Shown in pieces: positions 18,531-25,935 of a stretch of 64,000 nt of DNA. The notes under the pieces are model-generated. The model ran no database searches, was not told where the DNA came from, and worked only from the letters and a program-made list of their open reading frames with translations. The DNA is taken from assembly GCF_000760735.1 (NCBI RefSeq), contig NZ_JMEX01000004.1, forward strand, positions 360,062 to 424,061, in the 5' to 3' direction. Both the position numbers and the translations under genes were made by a program. The DNA is from Rhodococcoides fascians A44A. GTDB taxonomy: Bacteria > Actinomycetota > Actinomycetes > Mycobacteriales > Mycobacteriaceae. Positions within the stretch are counted from its first letter, which is position 1. Each line of letters begins with the position of its first letter.

Positions 18531-18902
18531 TCAGGCAAGCCCGGCGAGCCCGAATCCCGCGGCACACGCCGCAACCGACAGCACGAGCGTGCCGACGGCG
18601 TAGCCGATGGCCTTCGCGTGCTTCCCGGATCGGACGAGCCGGACGGTATCGACACTCGCGGTGCTGAACGTGGTGTATCCGCCGCAGAACCCGGTTCCGA
18701 TCACAGCTTGAAGATCCGTCGAACCATCCTGCAACACAACGAGTCCCGCGAGAAGGCCGAGCACGAGAGAACCCGAGACGTTGATGGCCGCAATCGCCCA
18801 CGGAATCCCCGATCGCGGAAATCGACTCCTGAACCACGAATCGACGGCGAACCGCGTCACCGCACCGAGTGCGCCCGCAAGAGCGACGAGGACGACGATC
18901 AC
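18531..18902 (-). CDS. crcB: Fluoride exporter CrcB, first copy
   Basis: A 123-residue membrane protein with four hydrophobic helices. GALGAVTRFAVD opens helix 1, INVSGSLVLGLLAG carries the conserved asparagine, and GTGFCGGYTTFSTASVDTVRL is the CrcB/Fluc signature with the phenylalanine and serine/threonine track residues. Fluc channels are dimers that let fluoride leave the cell. The GTG start at 18902 overlaps the end of the second crcB gene by four bases. Adjacent paired crcB genes are common in Gram-positive bacteria and often make heterodimers. No fluoride riboswitch is evident upstream. Confidence 0.92.
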   Translation of the reverse strand: MIVVLVALAGALGAVTRFAVDSWFRSRFPRSGIPWAIAAINVSGSLVLGLLAGLVVLQDGSTDLQAVIGTGFCGGYTTFSTASVDTVRLVRSGKHAKAIGYAVGTLVLSVAACAAGFGLAGLA

Positions 18903-19381
18903 CGAGCACTCCTTCGGCGGTGACCGGCTGCTCCGGCGACGATGCCCGCCCAGGCAGCGACGCCGCCGAGGACCACGGTCCCGGCCCCGTAAGCCGATGC
19001 GGTGGACCAGTGTCCGTCACGAGTCAGCAGCACCGCTTCCAGCGCGAACGTGCTGTAGGTGGTGAACGCCCCGCAGAACCCCGTCCCCGCGAGCAGACGT
19101 ACTCGTTGCCGCACACCGATATCCGGTCCACGCCTCGCCAAGTTCTCCAGCACGAGGCCGAGGACGAACGCTCCGACGATGTTGATCACGAAGGTTGCCA
19201 CCGGCCACCCGGAAGGCCGGTGCGGCAGCGCCTCCTCCACACCGACACGGGCGAGTGTTCCCACGACGCCGCCGACGAAGACCGACGCCAGCGCCGACAT
19301 GCTCGAATGCAACGGACGCGTCGACGTCGTTTCGCGCTCTCCAGGATCCCCGCCGGAATCGCGGCCTCCGCCGTCGCCCAT
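18899..19381 (-). CDS. crcB: Fluoride exporter CrcB, second copy
   Basis: A 160-residue Fluc-type protein and the upstream gene of the tandem pair. After a hydrophilic N-terminal extension of about 35 residues come SVFVGGVVGTLARVGVEEAL, FVINIVGAFVLGLVLE with the conserved Asn, and GTGFCGAFTTYSTFALEAVLL. I chose the ATG at 19381 because GAGGAGG lies just upstream. The N-terminal extension is charged and not conserved, so the true start may be an internal ATG near residue 28. Four-base coupling with the next crcB supports a heterodimeric exporter. Confidence 0.88.
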   Translation of the reverse strand: MGDGGGRDSGGDPGERETTSTRPLHSSMSALASVFVGGVVGTLARVGVEEALPHRPSGWPVATFVINIVGAFVLGLVLENLARRGPDIGVRQRVRLLAGTGFCGAFTTYSTFALEAVLLTRDGHWSTASAYGAGTVVLGGVAAWAGIVAGAAGHRRRSAR

Positions 19382-19466
19382 GTCGCCTCCTCGTACCACC
19401 TTCTGCAGAAGAGTATCGACCCTCGTCCGGTCGTTCCTTGTCACACCGGTGCGGCACGATGGTGCC

Positions 19467-21572
19467 ATGACAACCGCATCGCACACGCCGACAGACCTGC
19501 GCGCCGACGCCGAGCGCCTGCTCCGCGAGCTCGCGGGGGACGGTGCGAGCCTGCGCGAGGATCAGTGGGTCGCCATCGAGGCACTCGTGGTCGGTCGACG
19601 CCGCGCACTGGTCGTCCAGCGAACCGGGTGGGGAAAGTCGGCGGTGTACTTCATCGCAGCGAAGTTGCTTCGGGAACAAGGCCTCGGCCCGACGGTCATC
19701 GTCTCGCCGTTGCTGGCACTGATGCGCAACCAGGTCGCCTCGGCGGAGCGTGCGGGAGTGAAGGCCGCGACCATCAACTCCGGAAACATGACCGAGTGGG
19801 AAGACATCCACGCCGACGTCGCAGCGGGCAGACTGGACGTTCTGCTGGTCAGCCCGGAGCGCCTGAACAACCCGGACTTCCGCGATCAGGTTCTACCGTC
19901 GCTGGCCGGCGACGCGGGCCTGGTCGTCGTCGACGAGGCCCACTGCGTGTCGGACTGGGGTCATGATTTCCGGCCGGACTACCGTCGCATCAGGACCTTG
20001 ATCTCCGAACTGAGAGAAGGAATTCCGGTTCTGGCCACCACCGCGACCGCCAACGACAGAGTGGTGTCGGACGTCGCCGCACAGTTGGGAGTCGGCGGCG
20101 GTGACACCCTCGTGCTGCGCGGAGGCCTCGAACGGGAATCACTGCATCTGTCGGTCGTGCAGATCGAGAACTCGACCGAGCGAGCGGCGTGGCTCGCGTC
20201 GCATCTCGCGCAACTGCCCGGTTCCGGGATCATCTACACCCTGACGGTCTCCGCAGCCAAGGACCTCGCCGCGTTGCTGTCCGATCAGGGCCTCGCCGTT
20301 GCCGCGTACACCGGCCAGACCGACACGACGGAACGCGAGTCGCTCGAGACCGACCTGCTGAACAACGACGTCAAAGCTCTGATCGCGACCTCGGCCCTCG
20401 GGATGGGATTCGACAAACCGGACCTCGGTTTCGTCGTGCACATGGGCGCCCCTTCATCTCCTATCTCGTACTACCAGCAGGTCGGGCGTGCAGGCCGCGG
20501 CACCGATCGCGCCGAGGTGATCCTGCTTCCCGGTCACGAGGACAAGCAGATCTGGAGTTACTTCGCGTCGGTTGCGTTTCCGCGGGAACACGTCGTCAGG
20601 CAGGTGATCGAGACTCTCGATCCGGTGAAGCCTCAATCGACACCGGCCCTCGAACCGTTGGTCGACTTGAATCGCAGTCGATTGGAGATGGTCCTCAAGG
20701 TCCTCGACGTCGACGGCGCGGTGCAGCGTGTTCGTGGTGGATGGATCGCGACCGGCGAGCCGTGGACGTACGACGCCGAGCGCTACGAGCGGCTCGAACA
20801 GGCTCGCGACTCCGAACAGCAGGCCATGGTCGACTACCAACGCACCGACGGCTGTCGCATGGATTTCCTCCGGCGCCAACTCGACGACCCGGACCTGACG
20901 GACACTCCGTCCCGATGTGGCCGATGCGACAATTGCACAGGCCAGTCTTACTCTGCACAGGTCGAACAGGCTGCTGTCGATCAGGCTCGCAGCAGGTTGG
21001 ACCGCCCGGGACTCGACCTTCCCCCGCGCAAGCAGTGGCCGAGCGGAATGAAGAAGCTCGGCGTCTCACTGTCGGGAAAGATCACCGACGGGCACGAACC
21101 CGGTCGCGTCCTGGGAAGGTTGACCGACCTCGTCTGGGGAAACCGCCTGCGTTCCGTCCTCGACGGTCCGGACGAGGCAGCGCCGTCGTCGTTGGTCGAT
21201 GGATGCATCAAGGTCCTCGCATCGTGGGATTGGAAGGTCCGCCCGACGGCTGTCCTGGCCCTCGAATCCGCGTCGCACCCGGTACTCGTCAGGTCCGTGG
21301 CGAGCGAGCTCGCACGGATCGGCCGGCTCACCGACCTGGGAGTTCTCGGTCAACGGCCAGATCATCCGGTGGTGACGGCCTCCAACTCGGCCTTTCGGGT
21401 CGCGGGGCTCGTGGACTCCTGGGACATCCCGGACCTCGACAGCGTCGACGGGCCGATACTGCTGGTCGACCTCGTGACCGACACCGGATGGACGTTCACC
21501 TGCGCCGCCGACGCCCTGCGTAGGGCCGGAGCGGACGCCGTGCTCCCGTTCGCTCTTGCCACCCCCAAGTAG
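19467..21572 (+). CDS. RecQ-like ATP-dependent DNA helicase with C-terminal phosphoribosyltransferase-like region
   Basis: A 701-residue SF2 helicase. Motif I is RTGWGKSAVYF, motif II VVDEAHC, motif III TATAND, motif V ALGMGFDKPDL and motif VI YQQVGRAGRG; a zinc-binding cluster (CRMDFLR then RCGRCDNC) near residues 470-490 is RecQ type. The first motif reads GWGKS where RecQ usually has GxGKS. After residue 500 there is no HRDC domain. The tail instead ends in PILLVDLVTDTGWTFT and ALRRAGADAVLPFALA, which resembles the PRPP-binding loop of ComF-type phosphoribosyltransferases but lacks the second acidic residue. A role in DNA repair or recombination is inferred. The gene stands alone, divergent from crcB. 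Confidence 0.85.
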   Translation: MTTASHTPTDLRADAERLLRELAGDGASLREDQWVAIEALVVGRRRALVVQRTGWGKSAVYFIAAKLLREQGLGPTVIVSPLLALMRNQVASAERAGVKAATINSGNMTEWEDIHADVAAGRLDVLLVSPERLNNPDFRDQVLPSLAGDAGLVVVDEAHCVSDWGHDFRPDYRRIRTLISELREGIPVLATTATANDRVVSDVAAQLGVGGGDTLVLRGGLERESLHLSVVQIENSTERAAWLASHLAQLPGSGIIYTLTVSAAKDLAALLSDQGLAVAAYTGQTDTTERESLETDLLNNDVKALIATSALGMGFDKPDLGFVVHMGAPSSPISYYQQVGRAGRGTDRAEVILLPGHEDKQIWSYFASVAFPREHVVRQVIETLDPVKPQSTPALEPLVDLNRSRLEMVLKVLDVDGAVQRVRGGWIATGEPWTYDAERYERLEQARDSEQQAMVDYQRTDGCRMDFLRRQLDDPDLTDTPSRCGRCDNCTGQSYSAQVEQAAVDQARSRLDRPGLDLPPRKQWPSGMKKLGVSLSGKITDGHEPGRVLGRLTDLVWGNRLRSVLDGPDEAAPSSLVDGCIKVLASWDWKVRPTAVLALESASHPVLVRSVASELARIGRLTDLGVLGQRPDHPVVTASNSAFRVAGLVDSWDIPDLDSVDGPILLVDLVTDTGWTFTCAADALRRAGADAVLPFALATPK

Positions 21573-21658
21573 ACGCCCCGAGGACACTAAGTCCAGACTG
21601 TGGATCGGCGGCAGGTTATCGGAGCCGAAACTGCTCGCCGTTACCCTGAATCACACAT

Positions 21659-21676
21659 TTGTGACCAGCGTCACAA
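21659..21676. promoter_or_regulatory. Perfect CRP/GlxR-type palindrome upstream of the ect genes
   Basis: TTGTGACCAGCGTCACAA is a perfect dyad that contains TGTGA-N6-TCACA, the consensus of CRP (mycobacteria) and GlxR (corynebacteria). It lies about 110 bases before the ATG at 21771, in the only gap that can hold the ect promoter. Confidence 0.7.
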
Positions 21677-21678
21677 TC

Positions 21679-21715
21679 ACCCTCTAACCTGGGGAAGCAA
21701 GGTGGTTTAGAGGGT
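21679..21715. promoter_or_regulatory. Inverted repeat in the ect leader
   Basis: ACCCTCTAA (21679-21687) and TTAGAGGGT (21707-21715) form a perfect nine-base inverted repeat around a 19-base spacer. It lies three bases after the CRP-like site and just before the ectA start. It may be an operator or an RNA hairpin near the ribosome-binding region. Confidence 0.5.
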
Positions 21716-21770
21716 CAATTTCCCGGGGTACATGAAATGCCATGGCTACCTTGTTACGTTTGTATTTCCT

Positions 21771-23594
21771 ATGAAGCCCGCACAGCTGAGAGCGACCTCA
21801 ATCACTGCGCCGGACGCAGTGAAGTTTCGTAGTCCAAAGATTTCCGACGGAGTCCGGCTCTGGGAGATCGCAAGAGATTCGAGGGTGCTCGATCTCAACT
21901 CGAGCTACTCGTACATCCTGTGGTGCAGGGACTTTGCTGCAACATCCGTCGTGTCGGATGTCGGCGGCAGAGCAGTTGGTTTCGTCACCGGCTACATCCG
22001 GCAAGACTCCCCCACAACGTTTTTCGTGTGGCAGGTTGCGGTCGATGCCGATCAACGAGGCAAAGGTCTCGCCGGTCGTATGTTGAACGAACTGCTCGAT
22101 CGCCTCACCCCCCAGGGCATCACACACCTGGAAACCACGATCAGCCCCGACAACGAGGCCTCGATCGCACTGTTCACGGCCCTCGCTCGAACACGAGGGA
22201 CCGACATTGGAAAATCAGATCTGTTCGCGCCCAATGATTTCCCTGATAGCCACGAGGCCGAGGAGCTCTACACCGTAGGCCCCGCCGCCGTGCGCACAAA
22301 CGAAAGGAACAAGCAGAACATGACCGAAAAGATTGTTACCACAGAGAAGCCCGACGTCTTCGAGACAGTCGAGTCCGCGGTCCGCAGCTACAGCCGTCAG
22401 TGGCCCGCTGTGTTCAAGACCGCGAAGAACTCGACCCTCGTGGACGAGAACGGCCGCGAGTACCTCGACTTCTTCGGTGGCGCAGGCGCACTGAACTACG
22501 GCCACAACAACCAGATCCTCAAGGACGCTCTGGTGGATTACATCCAGAGTGACGGCATCACGCACGGGCTGGACATGTCCACCGTCGCCAAGCGCGAGTT
22601 CCTCGAGTCGTTCAAGAAGAACATCCTTGACCCGCGCGGACTCGACTACAAGGTTCAGTTCCCCGGCCCCACAGGCGCCAACACCGTCGAGGCAGCTCTG
22701 AAGCTCGCCCGCAAGGTGACCGGACGTGAGTCGATCATCAACTTCACCAACGCTTTCCACGGCATGACACTCGGCGCGTTGTCGGTCACCGGCAACTCGA
22801 TGAAGCGAGCCGGCGCCGGAATTCCGCTGGTGCACACCACCCCGATGCCGTACGACAACTACTTCGGCGGTGTCACCGAGGACTTCCAGTGGTTCGAGCG
22901 TGTCCTCGACGACTCCGGCAGCGGATTCAACCGTCCGGCAGCAGTCATCGTCGAAACCATCCAGGGTGAAGGCGGCATCAACGTCGCTCGTCCGGAATGG
23001 CTTCGTGCACTGGCCGAGCTGTGCTCGCGCCGCGAGATCCTGCTGATCGTCGACGACGTCCAGATGGGGTGCGGCCGCACCGGCCAGTTCTTCTCCTTCG
23101 AAGAGGCGGGCATCGTCCCGGACATCGTCACGCTGTCGAAGTCCATCGGCGGCTACGGAATGCCCATGGCACTCACCCTCTTCAAGCCTGAGCTCGACGT
23201 GTGGGCGCCGGGTGAGCACAACGGCACCTTCCGTGGTTTCAACCCGTCGTTCGTCACCTCGAAGACGGCCATCGACACTTACTGGTCCGACGACAAGTTC
23301 GAGAAGGAAGTTCTCGCCAAGGGCGAGCACATCCAGGACAACTTCATCAAGCTGTGCGCCAAGTACGACGGGGTGTCCACCCGCGGTCGCGGCATGGTCC
23401 AAGCGCTCGTGTTCGACGAGCCGGAGAAGGCAGGCAAGGTCGCTGCACTCTGCTACGACGAAGGACTGCTCGTCGAGACCGCAGGTCCGTCCGACGAGGT
23501 CGTCAAGCTGCTTCCGCCGCTGACCACGACCGTCGAAGAACTCGATCGCGGACTGGACATCATCGCAGGTGCTACTGCCAAGGTGTGCTCCTGA
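21771..23594 (+). CDS. ectA-ectB: EctA-EctB in-frame fusion: diaminobutyrate acetyltransferase plus diaminobutyrate-2-oxoglutarate transaminase
   Basis: The frame has no stop between two ectoine enzymes and would give a 607-residue protein. Residues 1-165 or so are a GNAT acetyltransferase (EctA): LNSSYSYILWCRDF, FVWQVAVDADQRGKGLA with the acetyl-CoA loop, and THLETTISPDNEAS. It ends at EELYTVGP, where EctA normally stops, and a linker of about 12 residues leads into EctB. The rest (424 residues) is a class III transaminase with FFGGAGALNYGHNN, QFPGPTGANTVEAALKLARK, DDVQMGCGRTGQFF and the PLP lysine in TLSKSIGGYGMP. The start is uncertain: no ATG has a good Shine-Dalgarno, and 21732 is an in-frame alternative. 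EctB could also start independently at 22320. ectC follows after 63 bases. Confidence 0.85.
   Translation: MKPAQLRATSITAPDAVKFRSPKISDGVRLWEIARDSRVLDLNSSYSYILWCRDFAATSVVSDVGGRAVGFVTGYIRQDSPTTFFVWQVAVDADQRGKGLAGRMLNELLDRLTPQGITHLETTISPDNEASIALFTALARTRGTDIGKSDLFAPNDFPDSHEAEELYTVGPAAVRTNERNKQNMTEKIVTTEKPDVFETVESAVRSYSRQWPAVFKTAKNSTLVDENGREYLDFFGGAGALNYGHNNQILKDALVDYIQSDGITHGLDMSTVAKREFLESFKKNILDPRGLDYKVQFPGPTGANTVEAALKLARKVTGRESIINFTNAFHGMTLGALSVTGNSMKRAGAGIPLVHTTPMPYDNYFGGVTEDFQWFERVLDDSGSGFNRPAAVIVETIQGEGGINVARPEWLRALAELCSRREILLIVDDVQMGCGRTGQFFSFEEAGIVPDIVTLSKSIGGYGMPMALTLFKPELDVWAPGEHNGTFRGFNPSFVTSKTAIDTYWSDDKFEKEVLAKGEHIQDNFIKLCAKYDGVSTRGRGMVQALVFDEPEKAGKVAALCYDEGLLVETAGPSDEVVKLLPPLTTTVEELDRGLDIIAGATAKVCS
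22320..23594 (+). other. ectB: EctB module with possible internal start
   Basis: The ATG at 22320 is where a free-standing EctB would begin, giving 424 residues, the family's usual length. AAAGGA lies 11-12 bases upstream, so internal initiation is possible but weak. If it is used, the locus yields both a fused and a free transaminase. EctB converts aspartate semialdehyde and glutamate to 2,4-diaminobutyrate. Confidence 0.6.
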
Positions 23595-23596
23595 TC

Positions 23597-23617
23597 CAGC
23601 AGGATCCGATCCTGCTG
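23597..23617 (+). promoter_or_regulatory. Hairpin between ectB and ectC
   Basis: CAGCAGGATC, one base, then GATCCTGCTG: a perfect ten-base inverted repeat starting three bases after the ectB stop and 41 bases before ectC. It has no U-tract, so RNA stabilisation or differential expression inside the operon is more likely than full termination. Confidence 0.6.
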
Positions 23618-23657
23618 CACACCATCGAGCTGCACATTCGTCGAAGGGAGACAACAC

Positions 23658-24056
23658 ATGATCGTGCGTACCACCGAGGAAATCACCGGGACCGATCGCG
23701 ACATCTCGAGCGAGGACGGCAACTGGCGCAGCAAGCGCATCGTCCTGGGCGGCGACAAGGTCGGTTTCTCGTTCCACGAGACCACCATTCAGGCCGGCAC
23801 GGTGAACAACTTCCACTACGCCAACCACATCGAGGCCGTCTGGCTCATCGAGGGTGAAGGCACGTTGACCGATCGCGAGACCGGCGAGACGTACGAACTC
23901 GGTCCGGGATCGATGTACCTGCTGAACGGCAACGAGCGCCACACCGTCGAGCCGCGCACCCAGATGCGCATGTTGTGTGTGTTCAACCCGCCGGTAGTCG
24001 GCAACGAGACCCACGACGAGAACGGTGTCTACCCGCTCGTGGAAGTTCCCGCATAA
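23658..24056 (+). CDS. ectC: L-ectoine synthase
   Basis: A 132-residue cupin, the usual EctC length. It cyclises N-gamma-acetyl-2,4-diaminobutyrate to ectoine. [27 protein letters not shown] opening residues, [26 protein letters not shown] with the metal-site glutamate and histidines, [19 protein letters not shown] and [15 protein letters not shown] are all characteristic. GAAGGGAGA lies upstream of the ATG. No ectD hydroxylase or dedicated aspartokinase follows, so the visible product is ectoine, not hydroxyectoine. A hydroxyacid dehydrogenase gene starts 11 bases after the stop. Confidence 0.97.
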   Translation: MIVRTTEEITGTDRDISSEDGNWRSKRIVLGGDKVGFSFHETTIQAGTVNNFHYANHIEAVWLIEGEGTLTDRETGETYELGPGSMYLLNGNERHTVEPRTQMRMLCVFNPPVVGNETHDENGVYPLVEVPA

Positions 24057-24067
24057 AGTTTGTTCTC

Positions 24068-25000
24068 ATGACTCCACCCCGCTCGAATGCTGTTGCCGTC
24101 GGACCTGAAGAGGACCGCATCACGGTTTCTGCGATCGAGCGGGGTGGAGCCGTTGTTGCGCCTCTGGCCGACGCGTCGGGCCTAGTCTGGACCGAGGGGC
24201 CGTCGAGGTTTCCGACGGCTCTGCCGTCGACCGTCGAGTGGGTGCAGCTGCCGTCCGCGGGTGTCGAAGCGTGGTTCGAGGCCGGAGTGTTCGACGCCCA
24301 TTCTTCGGTTCTGTTCACCTCCGCTGCGGGCGCCTACGCTGCCACCGTCGCCGAACACGCTCTTGCACTGCTGCTCGCGGGCGTGCGTGCTCTGCCCGAG
24401 CACCTCGAAGCCCGCTCCTGGCAGCAGGAGCGATTTCTGAGCAAGGTCGGCACGCTGCGCGGGTCGACGGTCACGATCCTCGGAGCAGGCGGAATCGGCC
24501 GGGCGTTGATCCCGCCGCTCACCGCGCTCGGGGCGGAGGTCGTCGCGGTGAACCGCTCGGGCCGACCCGTGCCGGGTGCAGTGCGCACGTTGCCCGTCAC
24601 CGCTCTGGCCGATGTGTGGCCCGGCACCGACCACGTCGTGATCGCTGCACCGGCGACACCGGCCACCCGCCACCTCGTCGGCGCGCAGGAACTGGCTCGG
24701 CTGCAGAAGCATTCCTGGCTGATCAACGTGGCACGTGGGTCACTCGTGGACACCGATGCTCTGGTCGACGCCCTCACTGCCCGGACCATCGGTGGCGCAG
24801 GCCTCGATGTCACCGACCCCGAGCCGCTGCCCGACGGCCATCCTCTGTGGACGTTGCCGAACGCGATCGTCACTCCGCACGACTCGAACCCGACCGCGCT
24901 ACGTCACGCTGCCTACGCCGACCACGTCGCATCCAACGTCGCGCGCTTCGTCGCAGGTGAGACGCTTGCCGCGCGCATCGACTCGACGCAGGGATACTGA
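24068..25000 (+). CDS. D-2-hydroxyacid dehydrogenase, second copy, downstream of ectC
   Basis: A 310-residue NAD-dependent D-isomer 2-hydroxyacid dehydrogenase. The Rossmann motif is ILGAGGIGRALIPPL; catalytic residues are in LINVARGSLVDTDAL (Arg), DPEPLPDGHPLW (Glu) and VTPHDSNPTALR (His). I chose the ATG at 24068, 11 bases after ectC, so it is probably part of the ect transcript. The first 27 codons are framed by a perfect 15-base inverted repeat. Substrate unknown. It differs markedly from the enzyme at 4588-5550, so this is not a recent duplication. A link to ectoine metabolism is suggested only by position; genes of this type do occur downstream of ect operons in relatives, as far as I recall. 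Confidence 0.87.
   Translation: MTPPRSNAVAVGPEEDRITVSAIERGGAVVAPLADASGLVWTEGPSRFPTALPSTVEWVQLPSAGVEAWFEAGVFDAHSSVLFTSAAGAYAATVAEHALALLLAGVRALPEHLEARSWQQERFLSKVGTLRGSTVTILGAGGIGRALIPPLTALGAEVVAVNRSGRPVPGAVRTLPVTALADVWPGTDHVVIAAPATPATRHLVGAQELARLQKHSWLINVARGSLVDTDALVDALTARTIGGAGLDVTDPEPLPDGHPLWTLPNAIVTPHDSNPTALRHAAYADHVASNVARFVAGETLAARIDSTQGY
24072..24149. repeat. 15-base perfect inverted repeat at the start of the hydroxyacid dehydrogenase gene
   Basis: CTCCACCCCGCTCGA at 24072-24086 and its exact reverse complement at 24135-24149, separated by 48 bases. Both arms are inside the coding sequence, the first only two bases after the ATG, so a transcript hairpin would occlude early codons. Confidence 0.8.
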
Positions 25001-25017
25001 GCGCTAACCTGGAGAAC

Positions 25018-25878
25018 GTGGCAACGACAGTCCGCGCAGCCCCCTCTGCCAGCCGGCTCGACGACATCGTCGAGCTGCTGACCGGCAAGCGGGTCGCCGT
25101 CGTGTCGGGCGCAGGTATGTCCACCGATTCCGGGATTCCCGATTACCGGGGCCCGGACTCTCCGCCGCGCAACCCGATGACCTTCCAGCAGTTCGTCGGC
25201 GACGACGAGTTTCGCCGTCACTACTGGGCACGCAACCACGTCGGCTGGCGACACATGGACGCTGCGCAACCCAACCGCGGCCACCGAGCTCTCGCGGCCC
25301 TGGAGCGTCGCGGAAACGTTTCCGGCGTCATCACCCAGAACGTGGACATGCTGCACACCAAGGCAGGCAGCCGACGGGTCATCGACCTACATGGTGTCTA
25401 CGCCCGCGTGACGTGCCTCGACTGCGGACGGCTCGTGTCCAGGTACACACTGGCCCGTCGCCTCGAAACGCGAAACCCCGGCTTTCTCGCCAGCGTCGCG
25501 CCGGCCGACGGCGTGGAAATCGCCCCCGACGCCGATGCTGTCATCTCCAGCACCGCCCACTTCCGCATGGTGGACTGCGAGGCGTGCGGTGGTGTGCTGA
25601 AACCGGACATCGTGTACTTCGGGGAGAGTGTCCCCAAGCCTCGAGTCGCGGAAGCGTTCGACCTCGTCGACTCGGCGGACGCACTTCTCGTACTCGGGTC
25701 GTCTCTCACGGTGATGTCGGGCCTGCGGTTCGTCCGCCGCGCCGCGAAAGCAGGCATCCCCATCGTCGTGGTCAACCGTGGATCCACCCGCGGCGACGAA
25801 TTCGCATCGATCGTCAGCGCTGCCGGGTGCTCGGAAACTCTCACCGGACTGCTCGACGCGCTGCCGCCAGTGCACTGA
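25018..25878 (+). CDS. NAD-dependent protein deacetylase, sirtuin class II (SIRT4-like)
   Basis: A 286-residue sirtuin. GAGMSTDSGIPDYRG binds NAD, TQNVDMLHTKAG and IDLHGVYARV (catalytic His) follow, CLDCGR and CEACGG provide the four zinc-binding cysteines, and GSSLTVMSG and VVVNRGSTRGD complete the fold. Class II sirtuins remove acyl groups from lysines using NAD. The GTG start at 25018 has CTGGAG four bases upstream and lies 17 bases after the hydroxyacid dehydrogenase, so it may end the ect transcript. It is convergent with proB. Confidence 0.92.
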   Translation: MATTVRAAPSASRLDDIVELLTGKRVAVVSGAGMSTDSGIPDYRGPDSPPRNPMTFQQFVGDDEFRRHYWARNHVGWRHMDAAQPNRGHRALAALERRGNVSGVITQNVDMLHTKAGSRRVIDLHGVYARVTCLDCGRLVSRYTLARRLETRNPGFLASVAPADGVEIAPDADAVISSTAHFRMVDCEACGGVLKPDIVYFGESVPKPRVAEAFDLVDSADALLVLGSSLTVMSGLRFVRRAAKAGIPIVVVNRGSTRGDEFASIVSAAGCSETLTGLLDALPPVH

Positions 25879-25935
25879 CCACAACCACAACCGGCCCCTG
25901 GCGCTCCTCACCGCTCGAATGAATCCCCGAGTCCG

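Noticed and set aside
19382..19466. Fluoride riboswitch upstream of the crcB pair
   Set aside because: The short leader lacks the conserved fluoride aptamer blocks; only a plain ribosome-binding site is visible.
21771..23594. The ectA-ectB frame as a simple sequencing error
   Set aside because: EctA family sequence continues in the same frame up to its normal C-terminus and EctB starts in that frame, so no indel needs to be invoked. A single-base error that removed a stop cannot be excluded and is listed as the refuting test.
22215..24014. 599-codon minus-strand open frame opposite ectB and ectC
   Set aside because: It is a shadow of the conserved ect genes; no ribosome-binding site and no domain.
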